In this document: piece by piece, positions 19,073 to 27,164 of the stretch
Position numbering within the stretch: the first letter of the stretch is position 1
Layout of the letters: every line of letters starts with the position of its first letter
DNA from: Pseudomonas sivasensis
GTDB taxonomy: Bacteria > Pseudomonadota > Gammaproteobacteria > Pseudomonadales > Pseudomonadaceae
NCBI RefSeq assembly: GCF_013778505.1
Contig: NZ_JAAOWU010000005.1
Span: 92,824 to 156,823, forward strand
DNA length: 64,000 bases
Direction: 5' to 3'
Program-made: the position numbers and the translations under genes
The notes under the pieces: model-generated
What the model saw: the letters and a program-made list of their open reading frames with translations, nothing else
Told to the model about the DNA's origin: nothing
Databases searched by the model: none

Positions 19073-19096
19073 AATTTCAAATTTTGTTTTGAAATT
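19073..19096. promoter_or_regulatory. Palindromic operator candidate upstream of fadE
   Basis: A perfect 9-bp inverted repeat, AATTTCAAA and TTTGAAATT around the spacer TTTTGT, about 92 bp upstream of the fadE start. The reverse complement aligns with the sequence upstream of alkB at about 20 of 24 positions. Shape and sharing suggest a common transcription-factor site. It does not match the published PsrA or E. coli FadR consensus as I know them. Confidence 0.5.
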
Positions 19097-19270
19097 TTTA
19101 TTTAATGCTTAAGCGAAAAAAATAGCGACTGAACCTGTCAGCCGAATCAACGCGAATTGGACGAAATCGGAACGGGTCGCGTGGGCGACCCCTTCGTTGC
19201 ATTACCGGTGAAAAACCTGCAGAAAGATGCGCTGACTGCGGGCTTCGCACCGGCACGGCGTAACACAGGA

Positions 19271-20686
19271 TCAGAAGTTGTAAGTGACCCCCAGGCTCAC
19301 GACATCGCCATAGGCTTCGGCCTTGCCGTCCAGGGTTGCCCCCCCGAGACGATCCTGGTTCTGGGTTTTCAACTTGGCTTTTTCCACGAACTGGTGGGAG
19401 TAGGAGCCGTCGATGCCCAGGCCTGGAATCGCTCTGATTTTGTAACCGAAGCCCAGCGAGGTGAAGATCCGGTCGCCATCCGGGATACGCGGGTCGCGGG
19501 TGGAGTTACGGGTAGGTGTCTGGTCCGTCGCAACACCGGCGCGCAACGTGAAATCATCGGTGAGCTTATAGTCGCCGCCGAGAGAGACCATCCAGGCGTC
19601 CTTGTAGTTGTAAGGGATGGCAACGATGGTCGACCCCTCAGACTTCAGGGTCAGGTTTTTGAATGACGACCATTGGGTCCACAAGACACTGGCACCGAGG
19701 GTAAAACGATCATTGAACTGGTGAACCCAATCAATCGCTGCGCTGGCAGGAACGTCCAATTGGGTGGAGGCTTTACCGTTCATTTGAAGGTTGAGACCTG
19801 GATACAAAATGCCCGGCAACCCAGCATCGATCAGGCCCTGGGAGCCTTCGTCAGCGTAGATGTTGTATTTGCCTTCAAGCTTGTTCTTGATCTTGGCGTG
19901 GTAGTTCAAACCCAGAGTGTCTTGTGGGGTTGGCTTCCAGGCCAGGCCGGCAAACCAGCCCACCGAGGTATTGTCGACTTTGACTCGCATGAGCGAGTAG
20001 CCAATGCCCGCCGGGAATGGGATCGAATTCGGAGCAAGTGCAGCGGCGGCATAGAGGTCAACGTTCTGGCTGACGAAGCCTTTGGTGTGCTGAACAATCG
20101 CGCCACCGCCGATGGAAAACTCATCGTTGACCTTGAACGAAAGCGACCCCGTCAACCCGACGGTTTCGATGCGCGTGTCAACCGCAAAATCCCGGCCCTT
20201 CCAGTCATTGTCCCAGGTGGTACGTGCGCCCATGGGCACCACTTGGCTGAGACCGAAAGCGAAACGGTCACCGATCGGCATGACCATGAATCCGGTCGGC
20301 ACCCAGGCGGTAAAACCGCCCTGCCCTCCATCACCATCGCGGGGCACGGAATTGAACTCAAAGGTATCGGGGTTAACAGTCGTGGTGGAGGTCGGATTGC
20401 CTGCGTAGTCTTTGGCGGTACCTTTGTAGTGAATATTGATACGCGCGTAGTCAACGTTGAACTGCGAGATATTGTGATCAATGAACGCCATCGCCGCCGG
20501 GTTGTTGTAAGCCGATGACGGATCATCCTTAAACATCGAACCACCACCGAACGCGCGGCCCCAGCCTTCCGCCCCGAACGTCGGAGTAGAGAACCCACCG
20601 GCTTGCGCACTGCCGGCTATAACCATCAGGCCGCCGATAACGGCCAGGTTTATTAACGTGCGTGCGTGTGCTTTCTTATTATTCAT
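19271..20686 (-). CDS. FadL/OmpP1-type outer membrane transporter
   Basis: About 471 residues. A signal peptide (LAVIGGLMVIAGSAQA) precedes the mature end GGFSTPTFG. The FadL N-terminal NPAAMAF motif lies near residue 55, and the C-terminus ends in a beta strand with aromatic Phe (VTYNF), as expected for outer membrane barrels. FadL proteins admit long-chain fatty acids and hydrocarbons. The ATG at 20686 has AAGGAG upstream; the longer frame by nine codons is rejected. It lies downstream of the PraB genes and an intercistronic hairpin, so it is probably co-transcribed with the alkane-oxidation activators. Confidence 0.9.
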   Translation of the reverse strand: MNNKKAHARTLINLAVIGGLMVIAGSAQAGGFSTPTFGAEGWGRAFGGGSMFKDDPSSAYNNPAAMAFIDHNISQFNVDYARINIHYKGTAKDYAGNPTSTTTVNPDTFEFNSVPRDGDGGQGGFTAWVPTGFMVMPIGDRFAFGLSQVVPMGARTTWDNDWKGRDFAVDTRIETVGLTGSLSFKVNDEFSIGGGAIVQHTKGFVSQNVDLYAAAALAPNSIPFPAGIGYSLMRVKVDNTSVGWFAGLAWKPTPQDTLGLNYHAKIKNKLEGKYNIYADEGSQGLIDAGLPGILYPGLNLQMNGKASTQLDVPASAAIDWVHQFNDRFTLGASVLWTQWSSFKNLTLKSEGSTIVAIPYNYKDAWMVSLGGDYKLTDDFTLRAGVATDQTPTRNSTRDPRIPDGDRIFTSLGFGYKIRAIPGLGIDGSYSHQFVEKAKLKTQNQDRLGGATLDGKAEAYGDVVSLGVTYNF

Positions 20687-20747
20687 GCCCGACTCCTTAT
20701 AGTTGTTAAGCACCGATAACGGTTTTTCCGAACCCGGTTTACTTCAA

Positions 20748-20771
20748 CAAGTGCCTCTTGCCAGGCACTTG
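20748..20771. terminator. Intercistronic hairpin between praB copy 2 and the FadL gene
   Basis: CAAGTGCCT, loop CTTGCC, AGGCACTTG: a perfect 9-bp stem ending 42 bp after the praB stop. No T tract follows, so it may attenuate or protect mRNA ends rather than fully terminate. A near-identical hairpin follows the other praB copy at the same distance. Confidence 0.55.
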
Positions 20772-20813
20772 CTCACTGCAATTCATGACCGTCCCATCCA
20801 GCACCCAGGCCAT

Positions 20814-21317
20814 TTACGGAGAAACAGTAAACGCCGGACTGGGTGAAGCAGTGAGACCTGTGATCGTGCAAGCCCCCACGGTTTGAGGGCTTGTGATGCT
20901 CAGGGTGTTAGTAGAGTTTTTCCAGATAACACTGATGTTCACTGGAGAACTGCTACAGTCCGATGCAACCTTTAACTTCAACGCACCAAGCGTTCCGGGG
21001 AACACGTCGGGACCGCTACCTGTCAGCTTCAAACGCCACACAAAATTACTCGCGACAGGAATTGAGCATATGGGGTTTGAACCGCTGAACACGGCACTGG
21101 TAATCGCTGCAACTGATCCATCAGATGCAACCGAACCGGCCATCGCGAAGTTGCAAGTCACTGGTACATTAAGACTAAGGGGAGACTTTATAGTAATAGT
21201 GCCCGCTGTGGTAAATGCGCTACCGGCAGGGGCAATAGTGGCCGCACTGGCGGTCGATATGGCCCCACCGCAAAGAGCAAAGAGTGTTACACAACCGAAC
21301 GTTTTCAAGCTTTTCAT
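20814..21317 (-). CDS. praB: PraB-like alkane oxidation activator, copy 2
   Basis: 167 residues with a signal peptide (FALCGGAISTASA) and a small secreted domain rich in Ser, Thr, Gly and Val. Four later cysteines (near residues 55, 84, 121, 150) probably form disulphides. It aligns without gaps to the next copy with 111 of 167 identical residues by my count. PraA/PraB proteins of P. aeruginosa are described as extracellular activators of n-alkane oxidation; the assignment rests on recognition of the MKSLKT start and the context with alkB. The leader (GAGGAATAACA before ATG) includes a CA motif. Confidence 0.8.
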   Translation of the reverse strand: MKSLKTFGCVTLFALCGGAISTASAATIAPAGSAFTTAGTITIKSPLSLNVPVTCNFAMAGSVASDGSVAAITSAVFSGSNPICSIPVASNFVWRLKLTGSGPDVFPGTLGALKLKVASDCSSSPVNISVIWKNSTNTLSITSPQTVGACTITGLTASPSPAFTVSP

Positions 21318-21324
21318 TGTTATT
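21317..21324 (-). promoter_or_regulatory. CA motif at the start of praB copy 2
   Basis: AATAACAA on the minus strand, ending in the A of the start codon and directly behind GAGG. Fits AANAANAA; Hfq/Crc binding here would block initiation. Inferred. Confidence 0.4.
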
Positions 21325-21352
21325 CCTCACAGGGTCTGGCGAGTCACTTCGC

Positions 21353-21442
21353 CTATGCGTAGCGCCACTGATCAGATGAAATGCTAAAGCCCAATAGACT
21401 GCGTGCGGCTGTTCTCTTAATACTCATGCGCCACTCCTTATT
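21353..21442 (-). pseudogene. Vestigial 5' end of the FadL gene (24-codon remnant)
   Basis: Upstream of praB copy 2, AATAAGGAGTGGCGC precedes an ATG at 21427 that opens a 24-residue frame (MSIKRTAAR...) ending with TAG at 21353. The ribosome site and first nine codons match those of the intact FadL gene (AAGGAGTCGGGC, MNNKKAHAR) at most positions, including CGCACGCA. A hairpin like the one before FadL lies just upstream. I read this as a leftover of a praB-hairpin-fadL duplication. The mini-frame keeps a strong ribosome site and could still be translated. Confidence 0.6.
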
Positions 21443-21473
21443 GTTGTATTCCACCCTTGCAAACTTTTTCAAA

Positions 21474-21497
21474 CAAGTGCCTCTTACGAGGCACTTG
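21474..21497. terminator. Hairpin after praB copy 1
   Basis: CAAGTGCCTC, loop TTAC, GAGGCACTTG: a perfect 10-bp stem ending 42 bp after the praB copy 1 stop. It corresponds to the hairpin after copy 2. On the minus strand it is followed by TTTGAAAAAG, a weak T run. Confidence 0.6.
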
Positions 21498-21539
21498 CCA
21501 GTTTCAACGTGTGATCATCACGTCAAGTACTCAGGGTAC

Positions 21540-22043
21540 TTATGGGCTAACGGTGAACGCTGGACTTGGAACAGCGGTAAGGGCGGTAATTGTGCAAGAG
21601 CCCACGGTTTGAGGCGTAGAAATACCCAGCGTGTTGGTGGAGTTCTTCCAGTTGACCGCGATGGTCACCGGCGTAGCGCTGCAGTCAGAGGCGATTTTGA
21701 ATTTCACACCCGAAACAGTGCCGGTGAACGCGTCAGGCCCAGTACCAGCGACCGTCAGCGGCCATGGCAGGTTGCTCAACACCGGAACGCCGCACAGCGG
21801 GTTGGAACCGCTGACCGTGGCGCCGGTAATCGAAGCTCCAGCACCACCACTCGCCACGGTACCGGTGAAGATAATGTTGCAAGTGACCGGAATATTCAGG
21901 GACGCCGGCGACTTAACGGTGATAGAGCCCGAGGTGGTAAAAGCGGCACCAGCAGGTGCAATGGTCGCGGCGTTTGCCATCGAAACGGCACCAAAGCACA
22001 GAGCAAAAGAAGTTGCACAAACGAGGGTTTTCAAACTTTTCAT
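21540..22043 (-). CDS. praB: PraB-like alkane oxidation activator, copy 1
   Basis: 167 residues, the same length as copy 2 and about 66 percent identical to it, with the same signal peptide layout (FALCFGAVSMANA) and the same cysteine positions. The leader also matches: GGCGA...TCGCC and TGTGAGGAA.AACA precede both start codons, so the duplication took the leader along. Expected to be secreted and to help cells attack or emulsify alkanes, following the description of PraB in P. aeruginosa. Probably co-transcribed from praA down to the FadL gene. Confidence 0.8.
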   Translation of the reverse strand: MKSLKTLVCATSFALCFGAVSMANAATIAPAGAAFTTSGSITVKSPASLNIPVTCNIIFTGTVASGGAGASITGATVSGSNPLCGVPVLSNLPWPLTVAGTGPDAFTGTVSGVKFKIASDCSATPVTIAVNWKNSTNTLGISTPQTVGSCTITALTAVPSPAFTVSP

Positions 22044-22050
22044 TGTTTTT
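22043..22050 (-). promoter_or_regulatory. CA motif at the start of praB copy 1
   Basis: AAAAACAA on the minus strand immediately behind GAGG and ending in the A of the start codon. Fits AANAANAA. Inferred Crc/Hfq site. Confidence 0.35.
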
Positions 22051-22176
22051 CCTCACATGTAATGGCGAGTCATTCGCCAGGGGGTAATGGCCATGAACGA
22101 GAGGTCACGGTGAAACTGCAGAACTTCCCTTTCCAGCCAAATCTCAATTCAATTACCGCTCTAAACGTGGACGGCG

Positions 22177-22671
22177 TTATTCAACTACTTTGAAGGTGGG
22201 CGGCATCTTGATCGACACCGTCTTGATTTTGCAGTCTTCGCCAATGGGCACATTGGCCGCTTCCAACTTTCCGGTGGCGTTGTCCCACGTGCCATCAGCG
22301 GTAGAAGGCCCGCACTTGCCGCCCAGTCCGAAGGCGTGCACATCCACGCTGATATTCGACATGGAACCGCTTTTGGTGTCTTTTGCCACCAGCACCCACG
22401 GCAAGTTGGTGGCTTCGACCCGGCTGCACTTGAGGCCGCCATCGAACTCAACTTTGTCGACATTCACGGATGAACCATCGGCAGCGACTTTGCCCGCGAC
22501 CTTAATGGTGCAGTCGGCGCTGATCAGCGCCCCCTTGGAAAAACTGATGGGGCCTTGGGCGGTGAACGCACTGCCGGCCGGTTCGATACGGGCGGCCTGG
22601 GCCTGGTGATAAACGATCAGGCCCAGTGCAGCCAATAGAATATGGGTAGTGAACTTGGCAGGTGATTGCAT
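22177..22671 (-). CDS. praA: PraA-like alkane oxidation activator
   Basis: 164 residues. A signal peptide (LLAALGLIVYHQAQA) leads to a mature part beginning ARIEPAGSAFTAQGPI, clearly related to ATIAPAGSAFTTAGTI of the PraB copies; the rest diverges but keeps four cysteines. I read it as the PraA member of the pair. It is the first gene of the praA-praB-praB-fadL series. Its leader holds the clearest AACAACAATAA motif in the window. The molecular role of the family is not established; secretion and link to alkane growth are the known points. Confidence 0.75.
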   Translation of the reverse strand: MQSPAKFTTHILLAALGLIVYHQAQAARIEPAGSAFTAQGPISFSKGALISADCTIKVAGKVAADGSSVNVDKVEFDGGLKCSRVEATNLPWVLVAKDTKSGSMSNISVDVHAFGLGGKCGPSTADGTWDNATGKLEAANVPIGEDCKIKTVSIKMPPTFKVVE

Positions 22672-22692
22672 GGTGTACGTCCTTCCCTTTAA

Positions 22693-22703
22693 TTATTGTT
22701 GTT
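22693..22703 (-). promoter_or_regulatory. CA motif in the praA leader
   Basis: AACAACAATAA on the minus strand, two overlapping AANAANAA matches, 22-32 nt before the start codon. The best Crc/Hfq-type candidate in the window. Confidence 0.5.
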
Positions 22704-22784
22704 CGGGTCAAACCACTTACTCGGGGCGATAAAATCCTGCGCGGCATTTAAGGCCCCGAGTACACAACTGGGTATTACTTCATG

Positions 22785-24065
22785 TCAGAACGGCTTGGCG
22801 CTGTTGCTGTACTTCTCCAGATACTTCAAACGTTGTGAGGGCTGAAGATTGGTCAGGCTGATATCCCCGGCGTAATGATTAAGCACCCGATGGTCCATGC
22901 GCCGGCGCCATAAGTAAGGTACATAGGCCCAGACAATCATGCTCGCGTACCCATAGGGCAGTTGCGGCGATTCATCAAAGTGGCGCAGCGACTGATAACT
23001 GCGCGTGGGGTTGGCGTGGTGGTCGGAGTGCCGCTGCAATTGGAACAGAAAGATATTGGTGACAATCCGATTACTGTTCCAGGAGTGCCGAGGCGAGCAG
23101 CGTTCATAACGACCATTGGGTAACTTCTGGCGTTTCAGGCCGTAGTGTTCGACATAGTTCACGACTTCCAGCAACGAGAACCCGTAGATGCCCTGGATAA
23201 TCAAGAAGGGAATCACCGCCGCCCCCAGCCAGGCAATCATCGCGCCCCACAGCACTACGCTGTACATCCAGGCACTGAGTACACCGTTCTTCCAGTGCCA
23301 GGCCGGCAGGCCGAGTTTGCGCAAGCGTTCGCGCTCCAGGTTCCACGCGGAGTGCGCACTGAACCACACCGAGCGCGGTAGGAAGGCCCAGAAACTTTCG
23401 CCCAGGCGCGAGCTGGCGGGGTCTTCTGGCGTGGCGACACGCACATGGTGACCACGGTTGTGCTCGGTGTAGAAGTGCCCGTAGAAGGTCGGTGCCAATG
23501 TGACCTTGGCCAGGAACACTTCCAAGGCGTTGGGTTTGTGCCCCAGTTCATGGGCGGTGTTGATGGCAATGCCGGTGGCGGCGCCGGTCGACATGGCCAT
23601 GCCCAAGTAGGTGAACCAGCTCGGTGCGCCATGCAGTTGCGTGCGATCGGTGATGTAACTGGCGGCGTGGACCAGCCAGTTGGAAGGATCAAGGTGAGCG
23701 GTGGCGTGCAACAGACCACCTTGGATGATCCATTCGATGCCGCCGGCAGCCAGCCAGCCGGTAATGATCACTGATGAGATGACGAAAAGCACGCCGGTGT
23801 AGACGATCCAGCGGTAGTAGCGTTGGGTTTCCAGATGGCTGACAGCCGACTCGGGCGGGTTGCTCACGTCTTCGCCGAGCAGGCCGTCAATCAGTGGGAT
23901 CAGCCCGAAGATCACCAGCACGCCGACCCACCATAACTGCTGGACGCCGGTGAAAATGGCAAGGGAGCCGGACAACAGGGGTGTGGCCAACGGCATGATG
24001 CCCAACCACCACAGGTGGCGCTTGCCATCGGTCCACACGCTTGGCGCTGCCAGAGTCTGGTTCAT
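22785..24065 (-). CDS. alkB: Alkane 1-monooxygenase AlkB
   Basis: About 426 residues, an integral membrane di-iron hydroxylase with six predicted helices. The histidine boxes are intact: HELGHK near residue 170, EHNRGHH near 200 and LQRHSDHHA near 345, as is NYVEHYGL, the signature separating alkane hydroxylases from desaturases. It oxidises n-alkanes to 1-alkanols with electrons from rubredoxin; no rubredoxin or rubredoxin reductase gene is in this window. The ATG at 24065 has AAGGAGG upstream; a longer frame adds 39 unrelated residues. A palindrome like that of fadE lies about 125-145 bp upstream. Confidence 0.95.
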   Translation of the reverse strand: MNQTLAAPSVWTDGKRHLWWLGIMPLATPLLSGSLAIFTGVQQLWWVGVLVIFGLIPLIDGLLGEDVSNPPESAVSHLETQRYYRWIVYTGVLFVISSVIITGWLAAGGIEWIIQGGLLHATAHLDPSNWLVHAASYITDRTQLHGAPSWFTYLGMAMSTGAATGIAINTAHELGHKPNALEVFLAKVTLAPTFYGHFYTEHNRGHHVRVATPEDPASSRLGESFWAFLPRSVWFSAHSAWNLERERLRKLGLPAWHWKNGVLSAWMYSVVLWGAMIAWLGAAVIPFLIIQGIYGFSLLEVVNYVEHYGLKRQKLPNGRYERCSPRHSWNSNRIVTNIFLFQLQRHSDHHANPTRSYQSLRHFDESPQLPYGYASMIVWAYVPYLWRRRMDHRVLNHYAGDISLTNLQPSQRLKYLEKYSNSAKPF

Positions 24066-24187
24066 GGCAGCCTCCTTGGCAGGGAGGTGGAAAACAGGTT
24101 CAGGGAGCGAAGAAGGCTCCGGGAAATCAACCATGCGATAAAAGACGTTTTTTTCATTTTTATTCGCTCTTAGGCATTTCAAAAATC

Positions 24188-24209
24188 ATTTCAAAACAAA
24201 CATTGAAAT
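24188..24209. promoter_or_regulatory. Palindromic operator candidate upstream of alkB
   Basis: ATTTCAA, spacer AACAAACA, TTGAAAT. A direct copy of the left half, CATTTCAAAA, lies 12 bp away at 24175-24184. The core ATTTCAAAACAAA..TTGAAAT is shared with the fadE site. Located about 125-145 bp before the alkB start in an AT-rich stretch. Confidence 0.5.
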
Positions 24210-24359
24210 ATTTTTTTAAATAAATAACGCGGAATCGTTAGGTCGTCAACTACTTTTTCGAAGCCTTTTTTACGTGACCGAGCAGTCTCTTTTTCAGCCG
24301 TTTGGTCAGGTCTCTAGGGCAAGCATTTGCGCCGTTCGAACCCGCAATGAGGACCACGA

Positions 24360-25349
24360 TTATTTGTTCGCCAGGGCAAAGGGCGGATGCAGGACTGTGG
24401 CCGTTTGCGCCGGACGCGCGCGCTTGGCCACCTGCAACACCGCCTCAACCACTCGCGCCGTGGCGGTGATCGGCAGCATATGGCCGCGCCCTTCCACCAC
24501 TTGCAGCTTGAGGCCTGGCACTTTGTCGGCGAGGGCCTGGCCGTGTTTGCGAAAGTCCAGCACCTTGTCTCGCGCGCCATAGATCAGGCCGATGGGCAGC
24601 GTCAGTTGCGAGTAGCGCTTGACCATGTCCGGCAGGAAGTCGTTGACCTGTGCGATCTCGCTGGAGGCTGCATAAAAGTTGTCGGGGCGCATGCCCAGCA
24701 GCCCGCCGCCCTGGGTGGCGAAATCTTCGGGAGCGGTGTCCGGGGCGAATACGCCCTTGACCACCGAACGCCGGGTCAACAGGCCAATGGGCACGGTGAG
24801 GGTATGGGCGACCCAGCGCCGTAACCAGGCCGGTCGCACCGCCAGCGACCAGAACACCAACGGCAAGGTGGGTTGGGGATGGGTCAGCGGCGCCACCAGC
24901 ACCAGGCCGGATACGGCCTCGGGGTGGTCGAGGGCCAGGGCCAGGGATATCGCTCCGCCCAGGGAATGCCCCAACACCAGGGGCTTTTCCAGGCCCAGTG
25001 CTCGCATAAACGCTGCGACCTGACGCGCCTGGGCCGGCAGGTCCGCTGCCGTGCCTTTATGACGCGTGGAATAACCCGACCCGGGACGGTCGAGGGTGAT
25101 CACCCGAAAATGCTCACGCAACTGGCCGGACAAGGCATAGGTCAGGTTGCGACTGCTGCCCATCAGCCCGTGAATCATCACCAGGGGTGGGCCTTTGCCC
25201 TCTTCTACATAATGAAAGCGCTCGCCATCGACCTCCACCAAGCGCCCATTGATGGGGACAGCGGCTTCAATGCGCCGTGTCATCCAGGCGCTGAAGCCCC
25301 ATAACACCGCACTTGCGCCCGCCGCAGCGGCAACCCACTCCACAGCCAT
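24360..25349 (-). CDS. Alpha/beta-hydrolase (lipase/esterase type)
   Basis: About 329 residues. An N-terminal hydrophobic segment (WVAAAAGASAVLWGF) suggests a membrane anchor. The fold markers are MIHGLMGSSRN for the oxyanion hole, GHSLGG for the nucleophile Ser, the acidic residue in YGARDKV and the His in EGRGHMLP. The start at 25349 has AGAGGA seven bases upstream. It is divergent from the monooxygenase operon; a Baeyer-Villiger enzyme makes esters and this enzyme could cleave them, which is inference from position. Substrate unknown. Confidence 0.85.
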   Translation of the reverse strand: MAVEWVAAAAGASAVLWGFSAWMTRRIEAAVPINGRLVEVDGERFHYVEEGKGPPLVMIHGLMGSSRNLTYALSGQLREHFRVITLDRPGSGYSTRHKGTAADLPAQARQVAAFMRALGLEKPLVLGHSLGGAISLALALDHPEAVSGLVLVAPLTHPQPTLPLVFWSLAVRPAWLRRWVAHTLTVPIGLLTRRSVVKGVFAPDTAPEDFATQGGGLLGMRPDNFYAASSEIAQVNDFLPDMVKRYSQLTLPIGLIYGARDKVLDFRKHGQALADKVPGLKLQVVEGRGHMLPITATARVVEAVLQVAKRARPAQTATVLHPPFALANK

Positions 25350-25605
25350 AGCTCGGTCCTCTGCTTCCCTGCTGCTGGCGACCCGACCGGAATTGGTCAA
25401 GGCCTCAGCCATCGCCCGCCCCCTGGACTATGACCTCATGCGGACCGTGCTCGTCCGTCGGACAAGTGGTGCATACCAAACATGGTCCTAGCGTAGGCGA
25501 TATTTTCAGGTAGATTATTTAAAATCTTTTTTAAAATAATTAATTCAATTTTTCTTTGCAATGGTGTTTTATCTAAAAGACAAAACAAAAACAGGAGCAC
25601 ATCCG

Positions 25606-25629
25606 ATGCCCATCAAGGACAGCCTATGA
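25606..25629 (+). CDS. Seven-codon leader frame overlapping the monooxygenase start
   Basis: ATG at 25606 opens MPIKDSL and stops at TGA 25627-25629, which overlaps the ATG of the monooxygenase (ATGA). AGGAG lies about 9 bases upstream, a better ribosome site than the AGGA before the main start. This could couple translation of the main gene to a leader peptide. No direct proof of translation. Confidence 0.3.
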   Translation: MPIKDSL

Positions 25630-27164
25630 ATGCCCACAGTGAATCCATCGACATCGCCATCATCGGTTCAGGCTTCGCCGGCCTGTGCATGGCCATCAAA
25701 CTCAAAGAGGCCGGGTTCACCGACTTCTTTATCGCCGAACAGGCCGAGACCCTCGGCGGTACTTGGCGGGACAACCACTACCCAGGCTGCGCCTGCGATG
25801 TGCAGTCCCATGTGTATTCGTTTTCCTTTGCGCCCAACCCGAACTGGACGCGGCAGTTCGCGCGCCAAGCGGAAATACGCGCCTACTTGGAGCAATGCGC
25901 TGTGCGCTTCGGCCTGGCGCCTTACCTGCGTTTCAACAAGGGCCTTGAACGCGCAGTATTCGATGAGCAGCAGCAACGCTGGCAATTGAGCTTCAGCGAT
26001 GGCCGGCACGTGAGCGCACGGGTGCTGGTATCGGGTATGGGCGGCCTGTCGCGCCCGGCGCTGCCGGAGATTCCAGGCCTGGAGAACTTCAAGGGCAAGC
26101 GCTTCCACTCCCAGCAGTGGGACCATGACTATTCCTTGAAAGGCAAACGCGTGGCGGTGATCGGCACCGGCGCCAGTGCCATCCAGTTCGTGCCGCAGAT
26201 TGCGCCGCAGGTGGCCCACCTGGACCTGTTCCAGCGCACGCCACCGTGGATCATGCCCAAGCCTGACCGGGCAATTTCGCCCCTCGAACGCTGGCTGTTC
26301 AAGCACCTGCCTTTCACCCAGCGCCTGGTGCGCGGCGCCTTTTACTGGGCGCTGGAAGGTCGCGTAGTGGGCTTTGCCCTGCACCCGAGGCTGATGAAGA
26401 TGGTGCAGAAAATCGCCCAACGCCATCTGCACAAGCAAGTGGCCCGCCCGTCCCTGCGCAAGACCCTGACGCCGGACTACACCATCGGCTGCAAGCGCGT
26501 GCTGATCTCCAATGACTACTACCCGGCGCTGTCGCGCAGCAATGTCGAGGTGGTCACCGACCGCGTGCTGCGCATCGAAGCCGACGGCGTGATCACCGCC
26601 GACGGCATCAAGCACCCGGCCGATTGCCTGATATTCGGCACCGGCTTCCAAGCTACCGACCCCGTGCCCCGCGACTGCATCATCGGGCGCGACGGTGTGG
26701 ACCTGATGGACGCCTGGCACGACGGCGCCCATGCCTACAAGGGCACGACGGTACCGGGTTATCCCAACCTGTTTTTGATCGTCGGGCCCAATACCGGTCT
26801 GGGGCATAACTCGATGATCCTGATGATCGAGGCGCAGGTGACCTACATCCTCGACGCACTCAAGCAGATGCAGCGCCAGCGCATCGCCACAGTGGACGTC
26901 AAGCCGGCGGTGGAACAAGCGTACAACCGCCGACTGCAGGACCAACTCAAGCGCACCATCTGGAACACCGGCGGTTGCCAGAGCTGGTACCTCGACCCGC
27001 GCACCGGCAAAAACACCACCCTGTGGCCCGGCTCCACGTGGCGCTTCAAGCAGGTCACGCGACAGTTTGCGCTCAAGGACTATGAAGTCGATCGGTTACC
27101 GCTCAATACGCCCGCCCGTCCCGCGGCGGCCGCCCATTCCACCGCAGAAGGCAGCCTGTCATGA
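25626..27164 (+). CDS. Flavin-containing Baeyer-Villiger-type monooxygenase
   Basis: 512 residues. FAD-binding GSGFAG near residue 13, the BVMO fingerprint F-x-G-x3-H-x3-W-D (FKGKRFHSQQWD) near residues 155-166, and NADPH-binding GTGASA near 181. It should insert oxygen next to a ketone to give an ester or lactone. First real gene of a three-gene operon with an SDR (4-bp overlap) and a PF10118 protein. Related enzymes in alkane degraders include AlmA-like proteins, but I cannot separate the branches by eye. The leader has an A-rich AACAAAAACAGGAG stretch. Confidence 0.9.
   Translation: MNAHSESIDIAIIGSGFAGLCMAIKLKEAGFTDFFIAEQAETLGGTWRDNHYPGCACDVQSHVYSFSFAPNPNWTRQFARQAEIRAYLEQCAVRFGLAPYLRFNKGLERAVFDEQQQRWQLSFSDGRHVSARVLVSGMGGLSRPALPEIPGLENFKGKRFHSQQWDHDYSLKGKRVAVIGTGASAIQFVPQIAPQVAHLDLFQRTPPWIMPKPDRAISPLERWLFKHLPFTQRLVRGAFYWALEGRVVGFALHPRLMKMVQKIAQRHLHKQVARPSLRKTLTPDYTIGCKRVLISNDYYPALSRSNVEVVTDRVLRIEADGVITADGIKHPADCLIFGTGFQATDPVPRDCIIGRDGVDLMDAWHDGAHAYKGTTVPGYPNLFLIVGPNTGLGHNSMILMIEAQVTYILDALKQMQRQRIATVDVKPAVEQAYNRRLQDQLKRTIWNTGGCQSWYLDPRTGKNTTLWPGSTWRFKQVTRQFALKDYEVDRLPLNTPARPAAAAHSTAEGSLS

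Noticed and set aside
19073..19096. PsrA or FadR operator upstream of fadE
   Set aside because: The arms AATTTCAAA/TTTGAAATT do not fit GAAAC-N-GTTTC or the FadR consensus as I know them, so only an unnamed palindrome is reported.
24274..24582. A 102-codon plus-strand frame between alkB and the hydrolase
   Set aside because: Most of it is the complement of the hydrolase 3' end, and it starts without a ribosome site.
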